From the NCBI GenBank assembly GCA_963818505.1, contig CAWFSJ010000007.1, positions 62,001 to 126,000 of the forward strand: 64,000 nt of DNA. Direction: 5' to 3'. A program made the position numbers and the translations under genes. How positions within the stretch are numbered: the stretch's first letter is position 1; the number at the start of each line of letters is the position of its first letter. Under the pieces are notes generated by a model, which worked only from the letters and a program-made list of their open reading frames with translations, made no database searches and was not told the origin of the DNA. The stretch comes from JADKAV01 sp963818505 (GTDB taxonomy: Bacteria; Actinomycetota; Actinomycetes; S36-B12; UBA10799). This document shows positions 16,586-23,417 of this stretch, in pieces.

Positions 16586-17802
16586 TCGATCACCGACATA
16601 TCCTGCAGGCCGCGCAACGTCTGGACGGCATCGTGTTCCGGACTCCGACCGTCCCGGCGAGATGGCTCAGCGAACTGGTGGGCGGGCCTGTCTATCTGAA
16701 GTGCGAGAACCTCCAGCGAACGGGCTCGTTCAAGATCCGTGGAGCGTATAACCGGATCGCGGCCCTCACGCCTGAAGAGCGCGCTCGTGGGGTGGTGGCT
16801 GCCAGTGCGGGCAACCACGCCCAAGGTGTGGCGCTGGCGGCGCGTCTGCTCGGCGTCGAGTCCACAGTGTTCATGCCCGAGGGTGCCACTTTGCCCAAGA
16901 TCGAGGCGACCGTCTCGTACGGCGCCGCCGTGGAGTTCTTCGGCACCACGATCGACGAGTCGCTGGAGGCGGCGACGGCCTACAGCGAGCGGACCGGCGC
17001 GATCTTGATCCATCCGTTCGACCACGCCGACATCGTCGCGGGTCAGGCCACGGTGGGCCTTGAGATCGCTGAGCAGCATCCCGAGGTGAAGACCGTCGCC
17101 GTGTGCACGGGCGGCGGGGGTCTGCTGGCCGGTATTGCGCTCGGTCTTGAGGACAAGGCACCCCAGGCGAAGGTCGTGGGGGTGCAGGCTGCTGGCGCGG
17201 CCTCGTACCCTGCATCGCTACGCGCAGGTCACCCGGTGGCTGTGGAACACATGTCGACTCTGGCCGACGGAATAGCGGTAGCCAAGCCGGGGCAGATCGA
17301 CTTCGACATCATCGCGGCGGCCGGTATTGACTTCCTCACCGTGGACGACGAGCAGATCTCCCGTGCCGTACTGATGTGCCTTGAGCGCAGCAAGCAACTG
17401 GTTGAGCCTGGGGGCGCCGCCGCGGCGGCAGCGGTATTGAGCCATCCGGAGTGGTTCGAACCCCCGGTGGTGGTGACGCTCTCAGGAGGCAATGTCGACC
17501 CCTTGCTGCTGCTGCGAATCGTGCGGCAGGGCCTTGTGGCGGCCGACAGGTACGTAGTCATCTCCGCCTTGATTCCCGACCGCCCGGGACAATTGGAGCG
17601 GGTGCTCTCATTGATCGCCCAACACCGGGGCAACGTCGTGACGGTCTCCCACAACCGCACGGACCCGATGCTGGCAGTCGATGAGTGCGCGGTGATCGTG
17701 GAGGTCGAAGTGCGCGGTGTGGGTCATGCCGATGAGCTCCGCGAGGCCCTTCGCGAGGACGGTTTCAGAGTCGATCCGCCCTCCATCAACATACCCCGGT
17801 AG
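16582..17802 (+). CDS. ilvA: Threonine ammonia-lyase with ACT domain
   Basis: The protein has 406 residues. It is PLP-dependent and converts threonine to 2-oxobutanoate plus ammonia, the first step of isoleucine synthesis. The PLP lysine lies in RTGSFKIRGAYNRI, followed by SAGNHAQGVALAA, the phosphate-binding CTGGGGLLAGIA and LSGGNVDPLL. From about 330 a single ACT domain (VISALIPDRPGQLERVLSLIAQHRGNVVTV) provides the regulatory site; this single-ACT form is shared by TdcB-like and actinobacterial IlvA enzymes, so a catabolic role is not excluded. GTG start overlaps the FIST stop by 4 bp. Confidence 0.92.
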   Translation: MIDHRHILQAAQRLDGIVFRTPTVPARWLSELVGGPVYLKCENLQRTGSFKIRGAYNRIAALTPEERARGVVAASAGNHAQGVALAARLLGVESTVFMPEGATLPKIEATVSYGAAVEFFGTTIDESLEAATAYSERTGAILIHPFDHADIVAGQATVGLEIAEQHPEVKTVAVCTGGGGLLAGIALGLEDKAPQAKVVGVQAAGAASYPASLRAGHPVAVEHMSTLADGIAVAKPGQIDFDIIAAAGIDFLTVDDEQISRAVLMCLERSKQLVEPGGAAAAAAVLSHPEWFEPPVVVTLSGGNVDPLLLLRIVRQGLVAADRYVVISALIPDRPGQLERVLSLIAQHRGNVVTVSHNRTDPMLAVDECAVIVEVEVRGVGHADELREALREDGFRVDPPSINIPR

Positions 17803-17807
17803 GGTAT
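17791..17807. promoter_or_regulatory. Candidate CsoR/CstR-type operator over the rhodanese promoter
   Basis: ATACCCCGGTAGGGTAT contains perfect 6-bp arms ATACCC and GGGTAT around 5 nt. CsoR-family repressors (copper CsoR, persulfide CstR) recognise AT-flanked C-tract/G-tract sites of this form. The site covers the ilvA stop codon and overlaps a TATGCT -10 hexamer (17805-17810) that ends 7 nt before the rhodanese ATG, the expected place for a repressor. No CsoR-family gene is in the window. Confidence 0.45.
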
Positions 17808-17817
17808 GCTGGTCGGC

Positions 17818-18195
17818 ATGAGACGCCTGCTGATCGCGCTGTTCGCCCTCTTCGCTCTGACTGCATGTTCTTCTGCGACAGCCACTTCCTTGTCTCCGCA
17901 GGCATTCGACGATCTCGCGCAGACCGATGGGGTTGTGACCTTGGATGTGCGTACCCCCGCGGAGTATGAGTCGGGCCATCTGCCCGATGCCGTGAACATC
18001 GACGTCGAGGCCGCTGACTTCGGTCAGCGAATCACCGAACTCGACCCAGCAGCGACGTATGCGGTGTACTGCCGCAGTGGCAACCGTTCAAAGGTCGCAA
18101 TGGACCAAATGGCAAGCGCGGGGTTGAAGAACGTCTCGGACCTCGACGGTGGAATTGTTGCCTGGCAATCGGCGGGGTTGCCGGTGGTGCCGTAA
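17818..18195 (+). CDS. Rhodanese-domain lipoprotein
   Basis: The protein has 125 residues. A lipoprotein signal (MRRLLIALFALFALTAC, lipobox LTAC) anchors a single rhodanese domain: VTLDVRTPAEYESGHLPDAVNID and the active-site loop CRSGNRSKVA, whose Cys would carry a persulfide. The typical role is sulfane-sulfur transfer outside the membrane. I use ATG 17818, not 17806, because the hydrophobic signal begins there and a leaderless-type TATGCT precedes it by 7 nt. It follows ilvA by 15 bp but probably has its own promoter with the palindrome described at 17791. Confidence 0.9.
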   Translation: MRRLLIALFALFALTACSSATATSLSPQAFDDLAQTDGVVTLDVRTPAEYESGHLPDAVNIDVEAADFGQRITELDPAATYAVYCRSGNRSKVAMDQMASAGLKNVSDLDGGIVAWQSAGLPVVP

Positions 18196-18200
18196 CGGTT

Positions 18201-18683
18201 TTAGTCGTGCACCTCGACGAGAGTGACCTCCATGGTGCGCCCGTTGGGTAGTTCGTAGGCGACCTTGGTCCCGGCGTGCTGGCCGAGCAGCGCCTTGCCC
18301 AGCGGAGAGTCGGGTGAACAGATCTCGAGGTCGGTGTGGGCCTTCTCTTCGCGACTGGCAACCAGCATCGTCTCGTGGTCTCCGCCCGGGAACTCGATGG
18401 TGACGGTCGAGCCGTGACTCACGGCGCCCTGGACGACGTCGTCGGGCCTACCGACCTGAGAGTGCTCGATCAGGTACTTCAGTTCCCGGATGCGGGCTTC
18501 GTTTCGCCCCTGGTCCTCTTTGGCCGCGTGATAGCCCCCGTTCTCACGCAGGTCCCCCTCCTCGCGTGCGAGTTCGATCGTCTTGGTGATCTTGGCGCGG
18601 GTGACCTCTGTGCGCTCGGTCAGCTCAGTCACCAGTCGGTCGTGTGCCTCCTGGGTCAACCATGTGACCTTGTGCTCGCTCAC
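18201..18683 (-). CDS. greA: Transcription elongation factor GreA
   Basis: The protein has 160 residues. It rescues backtracked RNA polymerase by stimulating transcript cleavage. The N-terminal coiled coil carries the acidic tip AREEGDLRENGGYHAAKEDQ, and the C-terminal domain has the FKBP-like pattern VTIEFPGGDHETMLV, ICSPDSPLGKALLGQHAGTKVAYELPNGRTMEVTLVEV. Start GTG 18683 with GAGGAGA upstream; the frame is open further but lacks homology. It diverges from mca, as greA does in mycobacteria. Confidence 0.95.
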   Translation of the reverse strand: MSEHKVTWLTQEAHDRLVTELTERTEVTRAKITKTIELAREEGDLRENGGYHAAKEDQGRNEARIRELKYLIEHSQVGRPDDVVQGAVSHGSTVTIEFPGGDHETMLVASREEKAHTDLEICSPDSPLGKALLGQHAGTKVAYELPNGRTMEVTLVEVHD

Positions 18684-18799
18684 GGTTCTCTCCTCATCAG
18701 ATGCAGCAGCCCACCGGTACCGTCGCGACCGGAGGGCTGTTTGCATCATTCTGCCTGTTATCTGCGCCGCGGTCATTCCGGTTGTCGCAAAACCGCAAG

Positions 18800-18805
18800 T
18801 ATCGT
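18800..18805 (+). promoter_or_regulatory. -10 hexamer of a leaderless mca promoter
   Basis: TATCGT ends 6 nt before GTG 18812, the first codon of the conserved Mca sequence; no ribosome-binding site is present, so transcription probably starts at the GTG. Confidence 0.55.
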
Positions 18806-18811
18806 GGGCTG

Positions 18812-19642
18812 GTGGCCAACGACCTGCGACTCATGCACGTACACGCACATCCCGACGATGAGGCGAGTAAGGGTGCTGCCAGCACGGCCAAGTACGTGGC
18901 TGAAGGCGTGCGGGTCAAGGTGGTCACCTGTACCGGTGGCGAGCGTGGGGACCTGCTCAACCCGGGACTGCAGATCGAAGCCTCCAGGCTGCCCGAGATC
19001 CGCCGGGCCGAGATGGCCGAGGCCGCACGCATCCTGGGCGTTGAGCACTCGTGGCTCGGGTTCGAGGACTCAGGGTTCCCTGAGGGCGACCCCCCACCGC
19101 CACTTCCCGCCGGTTGCTTCGCCGATCTCCCACTTGAGGATGCCACGGCGCCGTTGGTCGAAGAGATCATCACTTTCCGTCCGCAGGTGATCACCACGTA
19201 CGACGAGAACGGCGGCTACCCCCATCCAGACCACATCCGTTGTCATGAGGTCACGATGGCGGCCGTGGCCCAGGCCGCTCCGCTCTGGCAGGTCAGCAAG
19301 GTCTACTACCACCAGACCTTCCACAAGCAGAAGGTCATCGCGCTGCACGAGGCGGCCGTCGCCCTCGGGTACGAATCGCCGTACGCAGGCTGGATCGACG
19401 ACATCCTGGCGCGGCCGGACAACACCTCCCGGGTCACCACGCGGGTGCCGTGTGCCGAGTACTTCGATGTCCGTGACGCCGCGCTGAAAGCCCACGCGAC
19501 CCAGATCGACCCATCGGGACACTGGTTCGCGCTTCCCGCGGAGGTGGCGCGACAGGTGTGGCCGACCGAGGACTTCGAACTGGCCCTCAGTGTGCTGCCC
19601 CTCGAGGCTCCGGAGGACGACTTGTTCGCGGGTTTGCGGTAG
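18812..19642 (+). CDS. mca: Mycothiol S-conjugate amidase
   Basis: The protein has 276 residues. This PIG-L-type zinc hydrolase cleaves mycothiol S-conjugates to a mercapturic acid and GlcN-inositol during detoxification. The zinc motif HAHPDDEAS sits at the N-terminus and the second metal site in GGYPHPDHIRCHE. The tail after 190 (YHQTFHKQKV, then DPSGHWFALP and WPTEDFELA) is characteristic of Mca rather than MshB. Start GTG 18812; the frame opens further upstream but over the greA promoter region. Together with the mshB gene at 47685 it implies that the organism makes mycothiol. Confidence 0.92.
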   Translation: MANDLRLMHVHAHPDDEASKGAASTAKYVAEGVRVKVVTCTGGERGDLLNPGLQIEASRLPEIRRAEMAEAARILGVEHSWLGFEDSGFPEGDPPPPLPAGCFADLPLEDATAPLVEEIITFRPQVITTYDENGGYPHPDHIRCHEVTMAAVAQAAPLWQVSKVYYHQTFHKQKVIALHEAAVALGYESPYAGWIDDILARPDNTSRVTTRVPCAEYFDVRDAALKAHATQIDPSGHWFALPAEVARQVWPTEDFELALSVLPLEAPEDDLFAGLR

Positions 19643-19679
19643 GCAACCGGCCGGCGGGCATGGCTCGCCCGCCCATGGC

Positions 19680-19757
19680 CACCCGGCGCAAGGCACCCGG
19701 CGCAAGGCACCCGGCGCAAGGCACCCGGCGCAAGGCAGCGCAGCACCCGGCGCAAGG
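19680..19757. repeat. 14-bp tandem repeat, five units
   Basis: The unit CACCCGGCGCAAGG occurs four times head to tail (19680-19735), then after an 8-nt interruption once more (19744-19757). It is followed within 6 nt by the first 68-bp palindrome. It is non-coding and starts about 40 bp after mca. Confidence 0.95.
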
Positions 19758-19763
19758 CACTTC

Positions 19764-19831
19764 GTTAGAGGTTGTGCTGTTGGTTAGCGAAACAACGCGT
19801 GGATTCGCTAACCAACAGCACAACCTCTAAC
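19764..19831. repeat. 68-bp palindromic repeat, copy 1 (perfect arms)
   Basis: The 28-bp arms (19764-19791 and 19804-19831) are perfect inverted copies beginning GTTAGAGGTTGTG and ending GGTTAGCGAA, around the 12-nt centre ACAACGCGTGGA. It lies between mca and a small membrane protein gene, between two tandem arrays. Confidence 0.97.
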
Positions 19832-19980
19832 GAGGGCATCTGCCGGTGGCGGTGGGCCGGGTTGTTGCGTCTAACGAGGGCATCTCCGGTTGGCGGTGGG
19901 CCGGGTTGTTGCGTCTAACGAGGGCATCTCCGGTGGCGGTGGGCCGGGTTGTTGCTGAGAACGAGGGCATCTCCGGTGGC
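19827..19980. repeat. 44-bp tandem array, three full units and a partial one
   Basis: Units start CTAACGAGGGCATCT and end GGGCCGGGTTGTTG. Units are 19827-19870, 19871-19914, 19915 to about 19958, plus a truncated fourth to 19980. The first unit begins inside the right arm of palindrome copy 1, so the array seems to have grown from that junction. No reading frame or CRISPR spacer logic is apparent. Confidence 0.92.
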
Positions 19981-20039
19981 TGCAAGCAGGGCCCACGCCG
20001 CCGCACCGACGACCTGACATGCCAAACCGGACTGCCGCG

Positions 20040-20045
20040 TAGACT
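20040..20045 (+). promoter_or_regulatory. -10 hexamer of a leaderless promoter
   Basis: TAGACT ends 6 nt before GTG 20052. Confidence 0.5.
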
Positions 20046-20051
20046 CAAGGG

Positions 20052-20258
20052 GTGCTGCAGATTCTCGCCGTGGAGGGTGCACTCCCGGATCCGAACACTG
20101 TGGGCCCCGGTATGGGCGCCTTCGCGGTGTTCGTGTTCCTGCTGATCGCCGGAATCTTCCTGTTCCGATCGCTGAACAAGCAGATCAAGCGAGTCGACTT
20201 TGACGAGCAGGCGACGTCGGGCACCCCGGCCGACGGCGAGGGAAAGCCCGCATCCTGA
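20052..20258 (+). CDS. Small single-pass membrane protein downstream of mca
   Basis: The protein has 68 residues. One helix (about 21-41, MGAFAVFVFLLIAGIFLFRSL) is followed by a basic cytoplasmic turn NKQIKRVDF and an acidic/Gly tail. It corresponds in place and size to the conserved membrane protein found after mca in mycobacteria (Rv1083-like, from memory). Its stop and the next start overlap (TGATG). Function unknown. Confidence 0.8.
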   Translation: MLQILAVEGALPDPNTVGPGMGAFAVFVFLLIAGIFLFRSLNKQIKRVDFDEQATSGTPADGEGKPAS

Positions 20259-20515
20259 TGGTCCGCTACATCCTCTCGCCCCGATGGATCCCTTGGACGC
20301 TGTTGTGCCTGGTGATCAGTGTGGTGTTCCTGCGGCTCGGGTGGTGGCAGTGGGATGTGGCGCACAGTCAGTCTGCGCTCGACCTGCAGAACGCGGCCTA
20401 CGCATTCCAGTGGGTGATCTTCACCGGGTTCGTCGTCTGGTTCTGGTACAAGGTCATGCACGACCAGCGCACCGTTGATGCCCAGCGTGAGCAGGAAGAA
20501 GAGATGGTGGATTGA
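20258..20515 (+). CDS. Small two-helix membrane protein
   Basis: The protein has 85 residues. It has two hydrophobic segments (about 10-30 and 47-65) separated by GWWQWDVAHSQSALDLQNAAYAFQW and an acidic coiled-coil tail, DAQREQEEEMVD. The start resembles a short SURF1-like N-terminus, LSPRWIPWTLLCLVI followed by LGWWQWD, but it is far too short to be SURF1. It is coupled by stop/start overlap to both neighbours, implying a three-gene membrane operon (20052-20871). I assign no function. Confidence 0.75.
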   Translation: MVRYILSPRWIPWTLLCLVISVVFLRLGWWQWDVAHSQSALDLQNAAYAFQWVIFTGFVVWFWYKVMHDQRTVDAQREQEEEMVD

Positions 20516-20871
20516 TGGCTGGCTCACTTCTGCGTTACCGGATCATGGCCTACGTGGTGGGGGTGCTGCTGCTCCTGCTGGTGTTCGTGCACATCCCTCT
20601 GCGCATCGTGTGGGACATCCATACCCCGGTGGCCATGCTGCATGGCTGGATGTTCATGATCTACCTCGTGACAGTGCTGGACCTGTCACTGCGGTGCAAA
20701 TGGAATGTGTTCCCCCGAACCGTGCTGGTCATGCTGGCCGGAACCATCCCCTTCTTCTCCTTCTACGCAGAGCACAAGGCCACTGGTTGGGCCAAGCAGA
20801 CGCTGGCCGAGCAGGCGTCCGGGGCGCCGCCGCGGGTGTCCGCCACCGGATCTGCCCGCACTGACAACTAG
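20515..20871 (+). CDS. DUF3817 integral membrane protein
   Basis: The protein has 118 residues. It has three hydrophobic segments with LLRYRIMAYVVGVLLLLLVFVHIP, then HGWMFMIYLVTVLDLSLRCKWN and LVMLAGTIPFFSFYAEHKATGWAKQ, the signature of actinobacterial DUF3817 proteins. ATG 20515 overlaps the previous TGA. Biochemical role unknown. Confidence 0.88.
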   Translation: MAGSLLRYRIMAYVVGVLLLLLVFVHIPLRIVWDIHTPVAMLHGWMFMIYLVTVLDLSLRCKWNVFPRTVLVMLAGTIPFFSFYAEHKATGWAKQTLAEQASGAPPRVSATGSARTDN

Positions 20872-20874
20872 CAT
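20869..20874 (+). promoter_or_regulatory. -10 hexamer of a leaderless promoter
   Basis: TAGCAT begins in the preceding stop codon and ends 6 nt before ATG 20881 of the ABC-2 permease. Confidence 0.5.
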
Positions 20875-20880
20875 CGGGGC

Positions 20881-21669
20881 ATGATCTCCGACCTCGTGCG
20901 CCTGCCGGGACGACGGCGGACGATCAGCCTCATGGTCCGCCAGGACCTCAAGCAGATGTACCGGCGCTACCGGTTGGGTTTCGTCTGGACCCTGGGGGAG
21001 CCCTTCCTGCTTGCGATGCTCATGTGGGTGGTGTTCACCTTCGTGTTCGCCGGCGGTCGTGGCATCGGACTGCAGCCGTTCATCGTCTTCCTCATCACCG
21101 GCCTTTACCCGTTCCAGTGGTTCTCGCAGACGATCCGCAAGAGCCCCCGTTCATTCCGCCGATTTGGCGACGTGCTTCAGTCCAGCCCCCTACCAGCGTC
21201 GACCTGGCCTTTGCGAATCGTGTTCGTGGGGCTGGCGGAGTTCCTTCTGTCGATCCCGATCATCCTGGTCTTCATATTCCTGGGTGGTGCCAGCCTCACG
21301 TGGGGCACAGTGCTGTTCCCCGTGGCGATCGCGCTGCAGATCCTTCTGTGTGCGGGCTTCGCGCTGTTCGAAGCGGGCCTGGCGCTGCGCTGGCCGGACA
21401 TCGAAGTGTTCGCCTCGATCCTGACTCGCGCGTTCTTCTGGGGAAGTCCCATCCTGTGGTCGCAGAAGAACTTCCCCGAGTGGTTGCAGCCATTCCTGTA
21501 TCTCAACCCCTTCCACGGGGTGCTCGACTTCTACCGGGCCAGCGTGTGGCCCGAGGTTCTGACGTCGTGGACCAATTACGCCATATCGTTCGGGGTGATC
21601 CTGGCGATCCTGCTCGCAGGCATTTTGATGGTCCATGGCTCCGGACTTAATCTGCGCCGGAAGGTGTGA
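20881..21669 (+). CDS. ABC-2 type permease, Wzm/TagG-like
   Basis: The protein has 262 residues with about six membrane segments. The N-terminus has the polysaccharide-exporter coupling pattern (VRQDLKQMYRRYRLGFVWTLGEPFLLAMLMWVVFTFVF), with GLYPFQWFSQTI and the C-terminal LNPFHGVLDFYRASVWPE. These are features of permeases exporting O-antigen, teichoic acid or galactan-type polymers. Normally it pairs with an intact ATPase; here the next gene, 1 bp downstream, encodes only a degenerate one. No glycosyltransferases are nearby to indicate the polymer. Confidence 0.88.
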   Translation: MISDLVRLPGRRRTISLMVRQDLKQMYRRYRLGFVWTLGEPFLLAMLMWVVFTFVFAGGRGIGLQPFIVFLITGLYPFQWFSQTIRKSPRSFRRFGDVLQSSPLPASTWPLRIVFVGLAEFLLSIPIILVFIFLGGASLTWGTVLFPVAIALQILLCAGFALFEAGLALRWPDIEVFASILTRAFFWGSPILWSQKNFPEWLQPFLYLNPFHGVLDFYRASVWPEVLTSWTNYAISFGVILAILLAGILMVHGSGLNLRRKV

Positions 21670-21670
21670 C

Positions 21671-22456
21671 GTGTTAGCCAGTCTCACCGATGCCGGCCTC
21701 GAAGGCTTCCGCCTCAAGAAGAAGCAGCAGATCATCAAAGGTGTCCCTCGGATGACCTCCACCCACGAGCGCGAGACGTACTGGGTGTTCCGCGGCCTTA
21801 CTGCCACGTTGGAGCCCGGCGAGGCGCTGGTGCTGGTCAGCCGTGACCCCGCGCGCACCAACGCGGTGCAGAGGGTGTGGGCGAACCTGCTGCCCGTGGA
21901 CGTCGGGCAGGTTCAACGTCCTAACCGCAGTCTCCTGGTCTCGCCACCTCAGAGCAGGTGGGTCCGTGAACTGTCGGTGGAACAGGCGATCCGGATGATC
22001 GCCGGCGTCTACGGACTGCCCGACGCCCAGATCGAAGAGATCGTGGACCCCGTTGCTCGCACCGCGGAGGTGGAGTCCCTGCGCAACCGTCCCCTCGAGG
22101 ACTTCAGCAAGAAGATGCGCTACCAGATCGCTTTTGCCATCGCGATGCATGCGGATGTGGACGTTCTCATGTTCGACCACACGGCTGTGATGGGCTCGGG
22201 TGCCTTCCGCAAGCAATGCCTGGAGAGGGTGCTTGGCCTGCGAGACGCGGGCAAGGGGGTGGTCGTGACGACCACCAAACCTCAGATCGCCCTGCATCTG
22301 GGCACGAAGGCCGTCATCGTGCGCGGGAAGCGAGCCGATCAGGTCACGGTTGCCGAAGCTGCGGAGTTCCTCATCCGCGACAAGGTCAAGGGCCGCAAGC
22401 GCACGCGCCGTCAGAACGAGGATGATGACGACGACGACTCGGGCATCGGGTTCTGA
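21671..22456 (+). CDS. Degenerate ABC ATPase-like protein (no Walker A)
   Basis: The protein has 261 residues. Alignment by eye with Wzt/TagH-type ATPases works along its length, but every catalytic element is altered. The Walker A position after LEPGEALVLV reads SRDPARTNAV; the signature is DFSKKMRYQIAFAIAMH rather than LSGGQ; Walker B is DVLMFDHT, with His in place of the catalytic Glu; the H-loop reads VVTTTKPQ with no His. The C-terminus is basic then poly-acidic (EDDDDDDSGIGF). The gene is intact, with no frameshift and normal codon use, so a non-catalytic structural or regulatory role with the permease is likely. Start GTG 21671. Confidence 0.8.
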   Translation: MLASLTDAGLEGFRLKKKQQIIKGVPRMTSTHERETYWVFRGLTATLEPGEALVLVSRDPARTNAVQRVWANLLPVDVGQVQRPNRSLLVSPPQSRWVRELSVEQAIRMIAGVYGLPDAQIEEIVDPVARTAEVESLRNRPLEDFSKKMRYQIAFAIAMHADVDVLMFDHTAVMGSGAFRKQCLERVLGLRDAGKGVVVTTTKPQIALHLGTKAVIVRGKRADQVTVAEAAEFLIRDKVKGRKRTRRQNEDDDDDDSGIGF

Positions 22457-22503
22457 GCAACATAACGGTCACGGCGCTGCCCTGAGGCCTGACTGCGGGG
22501 TAC

Positions 22504-22520
22504 CCTCCTTCAAGAGGAGG
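22504..22520 (+). promoter_or_regulatory. Short hairpin masking the uppS ribosome-binding site
   Basis: CCTCCT (22504-22509) can pair with AGGAGG (22515-22520) around a 5-nt loop; the right arm is the Shine-Dalgarno sequence of the next gene, whose ATG is at 22526. Confidence 0.45.
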
Positions 22521-22525
22521 TGGTG

Positions 22526-23287
22526 ATGGGCCTTCGCGACGTCGCCTACTCGGTCTACGAGCGTCGGCTTCTGGCTACCCTCGACGCCGAGCAGATACCC
22601 CGGCATGTGGGCGTGATCCTCGACGGCAACCGGCGCTGGGCGTCGATGCAGGGCATCAGCGCGTCGACCGGTCACCGCGCCGGTGCCGACAAGATCGCCG
22701 AGTTCCTGCGCTGGTGCGACGACGTGGACGTCGAGGTCGTCACCCTTTGGTTACTGTCCACCGACAACCTGACACGACCTTCGGACGAGCTCAGCCAGTT
22801 GATGGCCATCATCACCGACACCGTCGATGCGCTGGCAGCGACCGGCGAATGGCGCATCCACCCTGTGGGGGCTCTGGACCTCCTGCCCGTGGAGACTGCA
22901 ACGGTGCTCAAGGAGGCTGACGCCGCAACCAGGGACATAGACGGGATGACGGTCAACATCGCCGTCGGCTACGGAGGCCGCCGCGAAGTCGTCGATGCTG
23001 TGCGGTCGCTTCTGGCCGAGCATGCCGGGCGCGGAACGAGCCTTGACGATCTGGCCCAAGCCCTCGAACCTGAGCACATCGCCGAACACCTGTACACCCG
23101 CGGTCAACCCGACCCGGATCTTGTCATCCGCACCTCGGGTGAACAGCGGCTCTCCGGGTTCCTCCTTTGGCAAAGTGCCCATTCGGAGTTCTACTTCTGC
23201 GAGGCCTACTGGCCGGATTTCCGTCGGGTGGACTTCCTGCGGGCCCTGCGTTCCTACGCCGACCGACAGCGTCGTTTCGGGGGCTGA
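22526..23287 (+). CDS. uppS: (Z)-isoprenyl diphosphate synthase, UppS family
   Basis: The protein has 253 residues. It condenses isopentenyl diphosphate units in cis to make polyprenyl carriers. Family motifs: HVGVILDGNRRWA with catalytic Asp, GHRAGADKI, LWLLSTDN and the C-terminal LVIRTSGEQRLSGFLLWQSAHSEFYFCE. Mycobacteria have a short-chain Z-FPP synthase at the equivalent place, so chain length here is not settled. The start ATG 22526 follows AGAGGAGG; GTG 22520 and 22523 are in frame but inside the Shine-Dalgarno region. Confidence 0.93.
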   Translation: MGLRDVAYSVYERRLLATLDAEQIPRHVGVILDGNRRWASMQGISASTGHRAGADKIAEFLRWCDDVDVEVVTLWLLSTDNLTRPSDELSQLMAIITDTVDALAATGEWRIHPVGALDLLPVETATVLKEADAATRDIDGMTVNIAVGYGGRREVVDAVRSLLAEHAGRGTSLDDLAQALEPEHIAEHLYTRGQPDPDLVIRTSGEQRLSGFLLWQSAHSEFYFCEAYWPDFRRVDFLRALRSYADRQRRFGG

Positions 23288-23417
23288 GAACCCTCCGCAA
23301 ACCGGTCATTCAGATGGTCGTTGACCGGCCTGCGGCGTGGCTCACACAGGCTCACCCCGATCGCGGCCTAGAGTCCCGGCATACCGGATCGCCGGGATCC
23401 GCGAAACGGAGGCCGAC

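Noticed and set aside
19764..19831. 68-bp palindromes as simple rho-independent terminators
   Set aside because: No T-tract, AT-rich stem, strict 68-bp length and 12-nt centre, and one copy (47550) lies between divergent genes.
19680..19980. Tandem arrays as a CRISPR array
   Set aside because: Units are contiguous without variable spacers of constant length, and no cas genes are present.
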